From the NCBI GenBank assembly GCA_902797055.1, contig CADBRT010000072.1, positions 1 through 38,140 of the forward strand: 38,140 nucleotides of DNA, read 5' to 3'. Below the pieces are notes generated by a model. The model made no database searches. It was given only the letters and a program-made list of their open reading frames with translations, and was not told where the DNA came from. The position numbers and the translations under genes were made by a program. Origin of the DNA: an uncultured Spirochaetaceae bacterium. Lineage in GTDB: Bacteria > Spirochaetota > Spirochaetia > Treponematales > Treponemataceae. Position 1 is the stretch's first letter; each line of letters begins with the position of its first letter. Positions 8,382-17,060 of this stretch are shown piece after piece.

Positions 8382-9344
8382 ATGAGTTTGAACAGAAGAA
8401 AAATAGCAATTATTGGAGCAGGTCATGTCGGTTCACATGGAGGCTATGCCCTTCTTTCACAAGGCATTTGCGAAGAACTTGTATATATAGATATAAATAA
8501 AGAAAAGGCAGTAGCTCAGGCGCTGGATTTGTTTGATTCCACCACGTACCTTCAGAAGCACGCATACGTATATGCCGGGGATTATTCAGACATTGCAGAT
8601 GCAGATATTCTGATTGTTGCGGCCGGTCCCCTGCCCGACATGAAGGCGGGTGAAAACGACCGCCAGCAAACGCTTCCTGCAACAGTCGCCATCTTGAAAG
8701 ATATTATACCGCAGATAAAAAATTCAGGATTCAATGGTATTATTGTAAACATTTCAAATCCCGCTGACGTTGTGACTCATTACATACAGGAAAAACTTCA
8801 GTGGGACAAAAAGCGAATTCTTTCCACCAGCACAACGCTGGATTCATCACGCGTTCGGCGCGCCATAAGTGAAGCGACCGGCTACGACCAGAAGTCAATC
8901 AATGCGTATGCTTTGGGTGAGCATGGGGAAAGTCAGTTTGTTCCCTGGTCCACAGTTACCGTCGCGGGGAAACCGCTGCTTCGTCTGATTGCGGAACAGA
9001 AAGAACGGTTCGCTTCCCTTGATTTGGATGCGATTGCAGCACGTGGAAAAAGCGCCGGCTGGACCATCCTCTGGGGAAAGGGTTCCACGGAATTCGGCAT
9101 AGGAGCTTCCATTGCAGAAGTATGCAGGGCAATTCTTGGCGACGAAAACAGAATCCTTCCTGTATCCACATACCTGAACGGGGAATATGGAGAACACAAT
9201 GTTTTTGCAAGTGTTCCGTCAAAGCTCAACAAGGATGGAGTCGCTGAAGTCATAGAATTGAATCTAACGGAAGATGAACAGAAAAAACTAGACGCCTCCT
9301 GCAAGAGTATGAACGAAAACTACGAGAGGGCTCTTGCGCTTTAA
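8382..9344 (+). CDS. L-2-hydroxyacid dehydrogenase (L-lactate / L-hydroxyisocaproate dehydrogenase family)
   Basis: NAD-dependent oxidoreductase of the lactate/malate dehydrogenase fold, 320 aa. The Rossmann GAGHVG lies at residues 12-17. The substrate-loop arginine is in GENDR, the substrate-carboxylate arginine in LDSSRVRR, and the catalytic His181 in GEHGESQF. The blocks SGFNGIIVNISNPADV and GEHGESQFVPWSTV look more like L-2-hydroxyisocaproate dehydrogenase than housekeeping lactate dehydrogenase, and the loop reads AGPLPDMKAGENDR rather than the usual GAxQxPGETR. It may interconvert longer 2-oxo and 2-hydroxy acids, possibly the methionine analogues. GGAGG at 8371-8375 supports the start. 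It is followed after 13 nt by metN. Confidence 0.85.
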   Translation: MSLNRRKIAIIGAGHVGSHGGYALLSQGICEELVYIDINKEKAVAQALDLFDSTTYLQKHAYVYAGDYSDIADADILIVAAGPLPDMKAGENDRQQTLPATVAILKDIIPQIKNSGFNGIIVNISNPADVVTHYIQEKLQWDKKRILSTSTTLDSSRVRRAISEATGYDQKSINAYALGEHGESQFVPWSTVTVAGKPLLRLIAEQKERFASLDLDAIAARGKSAGWTILWGKGSTEFGIGASIAEVCRAILGDENRILPVSTYLNGEYGEHNVFASVPSKLNKDGVAEVIELNLTEDEQKKLDASCKSMNENYERALAL

Positions 9345-9357
9345 GAGGATGGTCTGA

Positions 9358-10392
9358 ATGATAAAACTGGAACATATTTCAAAGACCTTTGCAGCTGACG
9401 ACGGACACAAAGTGTATGCCTGCAAAGATGTAAATATTACTGTCGCAAAAGGAGAAATTTACGGAATCATCGGTTTTTCAGGAGCAGGAAAATCGACGCT
9501 GGTCCGCTGCATAAATCTTTTAGGTAAACCGGATTCGGGTACCGTAACAGTTGACGGCAAGGATTTGCTTTCACTTTCCGCAAAGGAACTGAGGGAAGAG
9601 CGCAAAAAAATCGGCATGATTTTCCAGCACTTCAACCTTATGAAGAGCCGCACTGTCTTTGACAATGTTGCATTTCCTCTGAAGCACAGCGGACTTTCAA
9701 AGGAAGAAACTGCAAAGAAAGTAAGGGAACTGCTCGCACTCGTTGAAATCAGTGAAAAAGAAACATCGTATCCGTCGGAACTTTCCGGAGGACAGCAGCA
9801 GCGGGTTGCCATAGCCAGGGCACTGGCGAACAACCCTAAAATTCTTTTGTGCGATGAAGCAACCAGTGCTTTGGATCCGACAACAACGAAGTCCATTCTG
9901 GCACTGCTAAAAAAACTGCGCCGTGACTTAAACCTTACAATTGTCGTGATTACACACCAGATGAACGTGATAAAAGAAATCTGCGACAAGGTTGCGGTGA
10001 TGGAAAACGGTGTGGTGGTTGAGCAGGGAGAAGTCTATACAATCTTTGCAAACCCTCAGAATGAAGCAACCAAGAACTTCATAAAATCAACTTCGAATTT
10101 GGCAAAGGTCGAAGAGCTGCTGAGAGACTGTTCAGACGTGACAAAGATTAATGAAGACGAAAAGATTGTCAGACTGTCGTACAGAAAGAAAAACATATCG
10201 GAACCGCTGCTTTCCGAACTGACGGTCGAATTTGCGGTGGTGCCGAACATCATTTTTGCGGATATCGAAATCGTGCAGGAGGCTCCGATCGGCGGAACGG
10301 TTGCAATTCTGAGCGGCAAAGAAAAAGCCCTTTCTGCAGCGATTGATTGGCTGCGCCAGAAAGATGTCGGCGTTGAAGTGCTTGCAGGATAA
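9358..10392 (+). CDS. metN: methionine ABC transporter ATP-binding protein MetN
   Basis: Cytoplasmic ATPase of the MetNIQ importer for methionine and related compounds. The 344-aa protein has Walker A GFSGAGKST near residues 39-47, the Q-loop, signature LSGGQQQR, Walker B ILLCDEATSALD and the switch histidine in VVITHQM. A C-terminal NIL domain spans about residues 265-340. In known MetN proteins this domain binds intracellular methionine and inhibits transport, so feedback control is likely here too. A GAGGAT ribosome site lies in the 13-nt gap after the dehydrogenase gene, and metI follows 23 nt downstream. Confidence 0.95.
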   Translation: MIKLEHISKTFAADDGHKVYACKDVNITVAKGEIYGIIGFSGAGKSTLVRCINLLGKPDSGTVTVDGKDLLSLSAKELREERKKIGMIFQHFNLMKSRTVFDNVAFPLKHSGLSKEETAKKVRELLALVEISEKETSYPSELSGGQQQRVAIARALANNPKILLCDEATSALDPTTTKSILALLKKLRRDLNLTIVVITHQMNVIKEICDKVAVMENGVVVEQGEVYTIFANPQNEATKNFIKSTSNLAKVEELLRDCSDVTKINEDEKIVRLSYRKKNISEPLLSELTVEFAVVPNIIFADIEIVQEAPIGGTVAILSGKEKALSAAIDWLRQKDVGVEVLAG

Positions 10393-10415
10393 GGATTACA
10401 GAGCGAGGTGACAGA

Positions 10416-11096
10416 ATGGGTACGTTGATTGAAAAAATATTGCCCCATGTGGTAAAGCATCCGGAATATTTTGGTGCTGCGATTGTTGAAACTGTGGTGA
10501 TGGTTTTATGGTCGGGCGGTATCAGTTTTGTACTGGGATTGTGTCTGGGAATTATTCTGACGGTGAGCAAAAAAGGCGGCATTCTCGAAAACCGTACGCT
10601 CTGGCAGATTTTGGACAAAACAATAAATTTGTTCCGCTCAATTCCGTTTATCATCTTGCTGACTGGCGTCATGCCGCTCAGCAGACTGCTTACAGGAACT
10701 GCAATCGGAGTCAAAGGGGCTATCGTTCCGCTCGTGTTCGGATGCGTTCCGTTTTTTGCACGTCAGGTCGAAACTGCGCTGGCAGAAGTAGACGACGGTC
10801 TTGTAGAGGCAGCATTGAGCATGGGGCTTGCTCCAGTAGATATAATCTTCCGCGTATATCTGAGGGAAAGCATTGCCCCGCTGGTGAGAGGTTCCACAAT
10901 CACACTCATAAGTCTGATCGGACTGACAGCCATGGCGGGTGCGGTCGGTGCGGGAGGACTTGGAAACTATGCAATCATGTACGGACACGACAGAAATCAG
11001 CTTGATGTAACATGGTTGACTATTGTGGTGCTGGTCATTGCGGTGACGGTTATCCAGTCGGTGGGTAATAGAGTCATAAAAAAACACACGCATTAA
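10416..11096 (+). CDS. metI: methionine ABC transporter permease MetI
   Basis: Integral membrane subunit of MetNIQ. The 226-aa protein has about five transmembrane segments and the EAA-loop motif VEAALSMGLAPVDIIFRVYL near residues 129-148, which couples to MetN. The MetI-typical SIPFIILL and GAVGAGGLGNYA segments are present. The ribosome site GAGGTGAC lies just before the ATG. It sits between metN and metQ in a conventional order. Confidence 0.95.
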   Translation: MGTLIEKILPHVVKHPEYFGAAIVETVVMVLWSGGISFVLGLCLGIILTVSKKGGILENRTLWQILDKTINLFRSIPFIILLTGVMPLSRLLTGTAIGVKGAIVPLVFGCVPFFARQVETALAEVDDGLVEAALSMGLAPVDIIFRVYLRESIAPLVRGSTITLISLIGLTAMAGAVGAGGLGNYAIMYGHDRNQLDVTWLTIVVLVIAVTVIQSVGNRVIKKHTH

Positions 11097-11152
11097 GCCG
11101 CAGGTAAGGGCTTACAGAAAAACAAATTATTTCATAATGGAGGTATGTATTT

Positions 11153-11998
11153 ATGAAAAAAACAATCACATCAGCTTTTGCAGTCGCAGCACTTTTAGCT
11201 GCAGGATTCGGATTCACCGCTTGCTCCAGCAAGTCTGTGCAGGAAGTAAAACTCGGCGTCACCGGCGCTGTTTACGACGAACTGTGGGCACCCGCAAAGA
11301 AAGCCCTTAAGGAACAGGGCATTGAATTGAAAATCGTCCAGTTCTCCGATTACGTCACACCGAACAACGCGCTTGCAAATGGAGAGATTGACTTGAACGG
11401 ATTCCAGCACAGAATTTTCTTCCAAAACGAAATAGACACCAAGGGATACAAACTGAGTCTTGTCGGAAACACGTTCCTCACTCCCCTCAATCTGTATTCG
11501 GTAAAAATCAAATCGGTTTCAGAACTCAAACAGGGCAGCGTTGTCGCAATTCCTAACGACGTAACAAATGGAGGCCGTGCCATAAAGGTTTTGGAAGCTG
11601 CAGGACTGATAAAGCTCAATCCAAGCGCAGGATTCAACCCGGGAATTGAAGACATCGTAGAAAACCCGAAGGGAATTGTCATCAAACAGCTTGCAGCAAA
11701 CACCATTCCAGCTTCGCTCAACGATGTCGATGCGGCTGCAATCAACGGGAACTACGCAATCGATTTTGAAATCAATCCTGACACAGCAATTTTCAAGGAC
11801 AATCTCACAGACAAAGAATACTGGAACCTTATTGCGGCTCGTACAGAGGATTTGTCAGACAAGAAGAAGGTTGCAATCTTCGACAAGATTGTAAAGGCGT
11901 ACCAGAACCCGGACACAGAGAAACTCTACAACGAAATATTCCATGGCTACTACATCAAAGCCGGTTGGGACATCGACGAACTGAAGGGGTACAAATAA
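11153..11998 (+). CDS. metQ: methionine-binding lipoprotein MetQ
   Basis: Substrate-binding lipoprotein that delivers methionine to MetI. The 281-aa precursor has a signal peptide ending in the lipobox FTAC with Cys24 as the acylated residue, so it should be anchored in the periplasm. Family blocks include KLGVTGAVYDELW, YVTPNNALANGEIDLNGFQH, TFLTPLNLYS, VAIPNDVTNGGRAIK and the C-terminal GWDIDELKGYK. The T. pallidum homologue (Tp32) is known to bind L-methionine. GGAGGT about 8 nt upstream of the ATG supports the start. A decayed paralogue lies at 6668-6935. Confidence 0.95.
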   Translation: MKKTITSAFAVAALLAAGFGFTACSSKSVQEVKLGVTGAVYDELWAPAKKALKEQGIELKIVQFSDYVTPNNALANGEIDLNGFQHRIFFQNEIDTKGYKLSLVGNTFLTPLNLYSVKIKSVSELKQGSVVAIPNDVTNGGRAIKVLEAAGLIKLNPSAGFNPGIEDIVENPKGIVIKQLAANTIPASLNDVDAAAINGNYAIDFEINPDTAIFKDNLTDKEYWNLIAARTEDLSDKKKVAIFDKIVKAYQNPDTEKLYNEIFHGYYIKAGWDIDELKGYK

Positions 11999-12035
11999 AA
12001 AAATCTATGAGTACAGCAGTATCAGGAGGAAGCAG

Positions 12036-13427
12036 ATGAGGGATTTATCGGAACTTGCAAAAATTATAACAGACAGTTCAAGGGTTATTTTTGGAAGTGA
12101 CATTCCGCAGAAGTTTCTTTCCGATACGCTGGGACGGAAAAAAGGCAAGGCTGGAGCTCTCGTCTACATACAGTCCACAGAAGAAGCAAGCCGTGTTCTT
12201 GCTTACGCGGACAAAAATGCAATCCCGGTGACGCCGCGGGGAGCGGGAACAAACCTCGTAGGTTCCACGGTTCCTGCGGAAGGGGGAATCATTCTGGACT
12301 TCAGCCGTATGAACAGAATTCTGGAAATCGATGAGGAAAATCTGACTGCCTGGGTGGAACCCGGAATTCTGCTCTGCGATTTTCAAAAATATGTTGAATC
12401 TATCGGACTGTTTTATCCGCCGGATCCGGGTGAAAAAAAAGCCAGCATTGGCGGAAACATTGCAACGAATGCGGGTGGCATGAGAGCGGTAAAATACGGC
12501 GTAACAAGGAATTATGTCATGGGCTTGGAGCTTGTCCTTGCAGACGGAACCGTCGTCACCGTCGGAGGAAAAAGCAGGAAAGATACGACAGGGTTGGATT
12601 TAAAGGATATTGTCATCGGTTCCGAAGGCACACTTGCCGTAATCACGAAATGCCTTCTCAAACTTATCGCAAAACCTGAATACTCCCAGAGTGTGCTGGT
12701 GAGTTTTGACTCATTAAAGTCAGGTATTGAAACGGTCCCCAAACTGCTCAAAGCGTCATTAAACCCGACAGCCCTTGAGTTCATAGAGCGAAATGTCATC
12801 AAGCTGGGGGAAAGTTTCCTCAAGCTGGCATTTCCTTTGGACGATTACGAAGCATGTCTTTTGCTGACATTCGACGGTACGGAAAAAGAGGTCAAGGACA
12901 GTATCAAAAAACTTGAAGGAGTCATTGAGACCAACAATAAAGACGGAAAAGGAAAGAGCCGTATACTGTCGCTTGATGATTTTGAAACCAGCACAAATGT
13001 ATGGAAAATACGGGGCTGTCTGGTGCAGGCGGTGGAAGCGGTAAGCGAACAGGAACCGCTTGATATCGTTGTGCCGATAGCAAAAGTTGCGGATTTCGTA
13101 GAATACGTCAACAGCCTTGAAGCAGAATCAAACGTGCAGATGATTTCCTTCGGACACGCGGGGGACGGGAATGTGCATTTATGCGTAGTGCGGGGAAAAC
13201 GAGGCGAACAAGAATGGGACAGGGATTTGCACAATGTTCTTTCCCATCTTTATGCAAAAGCACATGAACTGGGCGGGCTGATTTCAGGCGAACACGGGCT
13301 CGGCATAAGCAAGCGCGCCTACTTTTTTACCCTGGAGGACAATGCAAAAATCAGCGTGATGAATGCAGTAAAGCATGCGTTCGACAAGAACAGGATCTTA
13401 AACCCGCACATTTCTTACTGCAAGTAA
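12036..13427 (+). CDS. FAD-linked 2-hydroxyacid oxidase/dehydrogenase (GlcD / D-lactate dehydrogenase type)
   Basis: A 463-aa flavoprotein of the VAO fold. The N-terminal FAD-binding domain (about residues 35-215) has PRGAGTNLVGS, GGIILDFSRMNRI and SIGGNIATNAGGMRAVKYG. The C-terminal FAD-oxidase domain has FGHAGDGNVHL and SGEHGLGISKR, the usual metal and substrate region. Relatives oxidise glycolate, D-lactate or other D-2-hydroxyacids and pass electrons to ETF, quinones or an Fe-S partner. No partner is encoded nearby. The gene is 37 nt downstream of metQ with an AGGAGG ribosome site, so it is probably in the same transcript. With the L-hydroxyacid dehydrogenase upstream, it could permit interconversion of L and D 2-hydroxyacids through the 2-oxoacid. 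Confidence 0.88.
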   Translation: MRDLSELAKIITDSSRVIFGSDIPQKFLSDTLGRKKGKAGALVYIQSTEEASRVLAYADKNAIPVTPRGAGTNLVGSTVPAEGGIILDFSRMNRILEIDEENLTAWVEPGILLCDFQKYVESIGLFYPPDPGEKKASIGGNIATNAGGMRAVKYGVTRNYVMGLELVLADGTVVTVGGKSRKDTTGLDLKDIVIGSEGTLAVITKCLLKLIAKPEYSQSVLVSFDSLKSGIETVPKLLKASLNPTALEFIERNVIKLGESFLKLAFPLDDYEACLLLTFDGTEKEVKDSIKKLEGVIETNNKDGKGKSRILSLDDFETSTNVWKIRGCLVQAVEAVSEQEPLDIVVPIAKVADFVEYVNSLEAESNVQMISFGHAGDGNVHLCVVRGKRGEQEWDRDLHNVLSHLYAKAHELGGLISGEHGLGISKRAYFFTLEDNAKISVMNAVKHAFDKNRILNPHISYCK

Positions 13428-13442
13428 GGTCTACGGAAGCAA

Positions 13443-13925
13443 TTACCACTGCCAGGGCCGGCGGATTTTGTCGCGGGATTCATAACGTTCCAACTGCGCG
13501 GTAATTTCCCTGCCGGGAACAACATCACCTTCATTGATTCCTGGGCACTCCTTCGCTTCTTCCTGCCAGCTTTTCGGGCTGGCGAGTATTTCGGTCCAGA
13601 ATGGATAGGTACTGCACTGCACTGGACGCGCTGTATATGCTTCGCAGCCACCGTTATTCCAGAAGATGCAGTCATAATTCTTTTTTTCCCTCAGAGACAG
13701 ATAATCATAGCCATCATCTAAAGGAATCCAACGGCAGTACATAAGGGTGAACTGTTCTTCGGTCACACCCGCCCACTTCGCCAGACGCTCAAGATCCGTA
13801 CCCGAAAGCAGCACAAGCCCCGGAGTTTTTCGGCAGCAGTCAGAACACTGATTGCACGAAAACATCAAACCGTTCTGTTCATACCATCCGGCGTTGGTGC
13901 CGGAACCATTTTCTGTTTCACTCAT
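13443..13925 (-). CDS. YkgJ-type CxxCxxCC cysteine-cluster protein
   Basis: A 160-aa cytoplasmic protein of the YkgJ / UPF0153 family, whose members carry a cysteine cluster predicted to bind zinc or an iron-sulfur centre; their biochemical role is not established. The signature is FSCNQCSDCC (Cys24, 27, 30, 31), followed by YDCIFWNNGGC and ARPVQCSTYPFW, the usual second group of cysteines. It converges on the flavin oxidase gene with a 15-nt gap and lies downstream of the chemotaxis receptor gene, separated from it by a strong terminator. No good Shine-Dalgarno precedes the ATG; GGTA 7-10 nt upstream is the nearest candidate. Confidence 0.85.
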   Translation of the reverse strand: MSETENGSGTNAGWYEQNGLMFSCNQCSDCCRKTPGLVLLSGTDLERLAKWAGVTEEQFTLMYCRWIPLDDGYDYLSLREKKNYDCIFWNNGGCEAYTARPVQCSTYPFWTEILASPKSWQEEAKECPGINEGDVVPGREITAQLERYESRDKIRRPWQW

Positions 13926-13938
13926 GATTGGTTACCTG

Positions 13939-13981
13939 AAAAAACAAGCGCCTGACACCTGTTTTGTGGCATCAGACGCTT
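13939..13981 (-). terminator. rho-independent terminator of the chemotaxis receptor gene
   Basis: On the minus strand a 14-bp stem (13968-13981 with 13946-13959, a few G-U pairs) encloses an 8-nt loop, and a run of six T follows at 13944-13939. It ends transcription from the receptor gene just before the CxxCxxCC gene. Confidence 0.85.
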
Positions 13982-14017
13982 TCGACTACTCATAGAAGTC
14001 AGACAATAACGTCAGAA

Positions 14018-16141
14018 TCAAACCTTGAAGAGGTCAATTTCACTGCCAATCTTTTCGATTGACTTCTGTACCTTATGAGAAATATCTCCAAGTGCGGTAC
14101 CGGTTTCATTTATCTTTCTGGCACCCTGGGACATTTCGTCCATGCTCACCTGCATATTTGAAGTCGCCTCCTGCAAGGATTGCATTTCCCTCATAATCTT
14201 TTCATTCTTAGAAGACATATCCTTGGAAGCCCGCTGGACTTCAAGAGAACTGTTATTCATCGACTTGAGGGCATCACTGATCTGGCGGGAGCCGGCGTTC
14301 TGCTCGTCCATGGCAGCCTTAATCTGCATGACAAGCTGATCTGTCTCGCTGATTTTATTGGCGACAGAGGTAAACGCATCGCTTGATTCAGTGTTTGCCT
14401 TGACGACTTCAGCGATTGACTCCTGAATGTTCTTGAGCTGATCACCGATAGTCTTGGACTGAGAGGAGGATGTTTCCGACAGTTTGCGGATTTCATCTGC
14501 AACAACAGAGAAGCCCTTTCCTGCCTCACCCGCGTGAGCTGCCTCAATGGCTGCATTCATAGCGAGCAGGTTTGTCTGCTCAGCGATGCTGGAAATGGCA
14601 AGGTTTGCCTCCTGCAGCATCTCTGACTGAGTTTCAATCTGCTTGATTCTTTCGGATACATCCTGCTGCTTAGTGAAACCACTCTTTGCATCAGAAGAAA
14701 GGGTCTCGAAGGAATTCGCCATCTTGTCAACAGAATTATTTACCGATGAAATATTTCCTATCATCTCTTCCACAGCGGCAGAAGCCATTGAGACACCAGA
14801 ACTCTGGCTTTCAATCAAACTGTCCAAATGCTGGATATTTTCTGAAATCTCATCGACAGCATGAGCAGTCTGTTCCACACTCGTGTTCTGATGTGAAATC
14901 TGGTTGCTGACACTCTGAATGTTTGCAATAATCTGAGTGATAGCACTTGAAGTATCCTCGGTCGTTGCAGACAAGTCGACACCGGCGGAAGACAACTCCT
15001 CTTTGGAGTCCTTGACCTCAGCGATAATCTTCTGGAGTTTGTCACAGAACGCATCGAAGTGAATGACCAAATCTCCGATTTCATCACGGATGAGCAGTTT
15101 TACGCGTCTCGTCAAATCAGCTTCGCCGGTCTCCATCTCCTTAAGGGTATTTGTGACATTCGCAATACGCCACATAAGCCACCGTATGAACATGCCGCAG
15201 AGTATCATAAGCACAATGACCGCAACAAGAATAATCGGGGTGACAGTTCTGACAGTCATCGATTCAACAGCTTTCATCGCCGCCATTGACTTGGCGACAA
15301 AGACCATACCGGTCACTGTTCCGTCATCGTTTTTAATCGGTACGTATATAGAAGAATATTCTATATTATTGACAACAACGTGACCCAGAAAATCGCTGCC
15401 GCGCTGGAGGACAGTACTTTCAATCTTCGGATTGTTCAGTTTGGTTCCGACCATGCTCCTTCCAAACTTGTCTTTGAGCGTAGAAGAAACGCGAACATCC
15501 TTTTTGAAGATTGTACAGTCAATTTCGTAGCTGTCCGCCATCATGCGGACAAAATCACTCTGCTCAGAGGAAGCCAAATTATACCCTGCAATCACGGATC
15601 CGACTGTTGCCCCCTGATATTTGACAGGATAGGCATAGATCAGTGCGAAATCAACATCACCTATCGACTCTTTTGTACCAGATGCTGATCCGGTAAGTGC
15701 TTTTGAAACTGCGGCAGAGTCCGCTAGGCTGGAGCCTTTTGAGAAAGCACCGTTGTTGGCAAGAACACTTCCCCGAGAATCTGTGACAGCCATGAAATCG
15801 ACGCCGACAGCAGCGGAATGGGAGTCAAGGGCTACCTGCAGAACCTTTGTATCGCCGGAGGAAACAGCCTGTGCGACTTCCGCGCGATCCGCCATGAGCG
15901 CCGCATAGCCTTTCAGACTTTGACTCCAGTCGTTCAAAGTGAAGGCGACCCCTCTTGCAGTATGCCTCAAGGTTCTCTCAGCAGCATCAATATTTCCTTT
16001 ATTGAAGAAAAACAAGCAGACTGCTGCGACACCGACGCTGATAAAAACAATGGCCCCTCCGATAATCAGAACCAATTTTGTTGCAATCTGCATATCCCGC
16101 TTGGCATGAGTGTCAAACCGATCCAATTCCTTTCTCGCCAT
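14018..16141 (-). CDS. methyl-accepting chemotaxis protein with extracytoplasmic Cache-type sensor
   Basis: A 707-aa transmembrane chemoreceptor. From the N-terminus: a charged segment with TM1 near residues 21-46, a periplasmic sensor of about 250 residues with dCache character ([15 protein letters not shown] and [23 protein letters not shown]), TM2 near 300-325, a HAMP domain, then a long coiled-coil signalling domain. Its hairpin tip carries [34 protein letters not shown] split around the family consensus, for contact with CheA/CheW. Ligand unknown. The frame extends to a GTG at 16159, but AGGAGG at 16151-16156 lies 9 nt before the ATG at 16141, which is preferred. Monocistronic. Confidence 0.95.
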   Translation of the reverse strand: MARKELDRFDTHAKRDMQIATKLVLIIGGAIVFISVGVAAVCLFFFNKGNIDAAERTLRHTARGVAFTLNDWSQSLKGYAALMADRAEVAQAVSSGDTKVLQVALDSHSAAVGVDFMAVTDSRGSVLANNGAFSKGSSLADSAAVSKALTGSASGTKESIGDVDFALIYAYPVKYQGATVGSVIAGYNLASSEQSDFVRMMADSYEIDCTIFKKDVRVSSTLKDKFGRSMVGTKLNNPKIESTVLQRGSDFLGHVVVNNIEYSSIYVPIKNDDGTVTGMVFVAKSMAAMKAVESMTVRTVTPIILVAVIVLMILCGMFIRWLMWRIANVTNTLKEMETGEADLTRRVKLLIRDEIGDLVIHFDAFCDKLQKIIAEVKDSKEELSSAGVDLSATTEDTSSAITQIIANIQSVSNQISHQNTSVEQTAHAVDEISENIQHLDSLIESQSSGVSMASAAVEEMIGNISSVNNSVDKMANSFETLSSDAKSGFTKQQDVSERIKQIETQSEMLQEANLAISSIAEQTNLLAMNAAIEAAHAGEAGKGFSVVADEIRKLSETSSSQSKTIGDQLKNIQESIAEVVKANTESSDAFTSVANKISETDQLVMQIKAAMDEQNAGSRQISDALKSMNNSSLEVQRASKDMSSKNEKIMREMQSLQEATSNMQVSMDEMSQGARKINETGTALGDISHKVQKSIEKIGSEIDLFKV

Positions 16142-16279
16142 AACCCTGAACCTCCTCACGCGAAGAAAATAGATTTTTAAATATGTTTACTCTCTTTTTT
16201 TAAATTATCGCCTTTTTTGTCAAAATGCAACATAAAACTTTAGATAAAATCAAAACTTACCAAAACAACAATATTTGAT

Positions 16280-16315
16280 TTGACAACAGAAGTTCTTGCC
16301 GATAAAATAAACAGT
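16280..16315 (+). promoter_or_regulatory. textbook sigma-70 promoter, leaderless type
   Basis: TTGACA (16280-16285), exactly 17 nt, TAAAAT (16303-16308), then 7 nt to the ATG at 16316. There is no Shine-Dalgarno. The promoter lies inside the longer open frame that starts at the TTG of the -35 box, so that upstream start is not used. Confidence 0.8.
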
Positions 16316-16804
16316 ATGACACTCAAAGAGAAATATGAGAGGGGTCTGCAAGACTCTGAGAACTTCATCTCCGGTGAAAAGGTAAACGTTACCCCGTCCT
16401 ATGAGTACGGCAAACAGTTGGGCAGGTTTTTCAATGAGAAACTTGACTACACGGACATAAATGTGCACTACGAGTACCCAATCGGCAAGTTCACGAAGGA
16501 AGACTGGGATCTCAAAGTACGCTTTCAGCTGAGACAGAGGGAAATAGACTGGTTTACCGACAACAGTTATATCTTCCGCTATCTCTCGACGCTGGCTGAT
16601 TCCGACTGGTCAAAGGGCGAACCGCTCGACAGCGAGGCAAAAGAAATCATGCGCGGCATGAAAGACGTTCTCATTCCCATTCAGGAAGGAATGTTCATCA
16701 GAACCGTCAGTGTGGAATGGGCGGTTCATGTTCCGGACTGCACAACTTTCTTTGTCAGTTTCTTCTACGCATACGAAGGCGAACACGAGGACGCCGCGAA
16801 CTAA
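16316..16804 (+). CDS. conserved-looking cytoplasmic protein of unknown function
   Basis: I do not recognise this 162-aa protein. It has no signal peptide or membrane segment, is acidic (many Asp and Glu), and is rich in Tyr, Phe and Trp. An N-terminal helical segment (MTLKEKYERGLQD) is followed by a mixed alpha/beta-looking body with KFTKEDWDLKVRFQLRQREIDWF, and it ends in alternating hydrophobic segments suggestive of beta strands. Codon use resembles the neighbours. It is transcribed alone, divergently from the chemotaxis receptor, from a near-consensus promoter and closed by its own terminator. That arrangement argues for a real, fairly strongly expressed gene. Confidence 0.8.
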   Translation: MTLKEKYERGLQDSENFISGEKVNVTPSYEYGKQLGRFFNEKLDYTDINVHYEYPIGKFTKEDWDLKVRFQLRQREIDWFTDNSYIFRYLSTLADSDWSKGEPLDSEAKEIMRGMKDVLIPIQEGMFIRTVSVEWAVHVPDCTTFFVSFFYAYEGEHEDAAN

Positions 16805-16836
16805 TCTTTTTCCGCAGTATCCGCTGATTATATGCA

Positions 16837-16871
16837 CCCTGCCGATGTTTCGGCAGGGTTTCCTTTTTGCA
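16837..16871 (+). terminator. rho-independent terminator
   Basis: Perfect 9-bp stem CCCTGCCGA / TCGGCAGGG (16837-16845 with 16850-16858), a 4-nt loop and a T-rich tail TTTCCTTTTT. Ends the 162-aa orphan gene. Confidence 0.88.
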
Positions 16872-16890
16872 AACAATCGCTTTCGCTCAA

Positions 16891-16934
16891 ATATTTATAC
16901 AAACAAATTGCATAACATCGTATATTTATACAAA
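16891..16934 (+). repeat. paired 13-bp direct repeats upstream of argF, candidate operator
   Basis: ATATTTATACAAA occurs perfectly at 16891-16903 and 16922-16934, 31 bp apart, about three helical turns. Just downstream, TTGAATGTATTTTCAT (16941-16956) loosely resembles the TGAAT-N4-ATTCA arginine-repressor box. Placement before argF suggests a regulator site; the regulator is not identified. Confidence 0.45.
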
Positions 16935-16962
16935 AACTACTTGAATGTATTTTCATTTCGAT

Positions 16963-17018
16963 TATACTGAGTATAGTTATAATTCCAAGAGCAATCAGAT
17001 TTCATCAGTCTCTTGGAA
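16963..17018 (+). promoter_or_regulatory. argF promoter region and 5' leader hairpin
   Basis: Overlapping -10-like boxes lie at 16963-16983 (TTATAC, TATAGT, TATAAT), with TTGAAT at 16941-16946 as a possible -35 for the first. Directly after them TTCCAAGAG (16983-16991) pairs perfectly with CTCTTGGAA (17010-17018) across an 18-nt loop. There is no T-run after the stem, so it is not a simple terminator. Confidence 0.4.
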
Positions 17019-17060
17019 CTCCCTACATTATTTTATAGAAGAGAATAAAAGGAAACTCAT

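Noticed and set aside
16160..16260. sigma-28-like promoter for the chemotaxis receptor (GGCGATAA and TAAAGTTT on the minus strand)
   Set aside because: The two half-sites are far too widely spaced and no TAAA lies 15 nt before GGCGATAA, so I do not call it.
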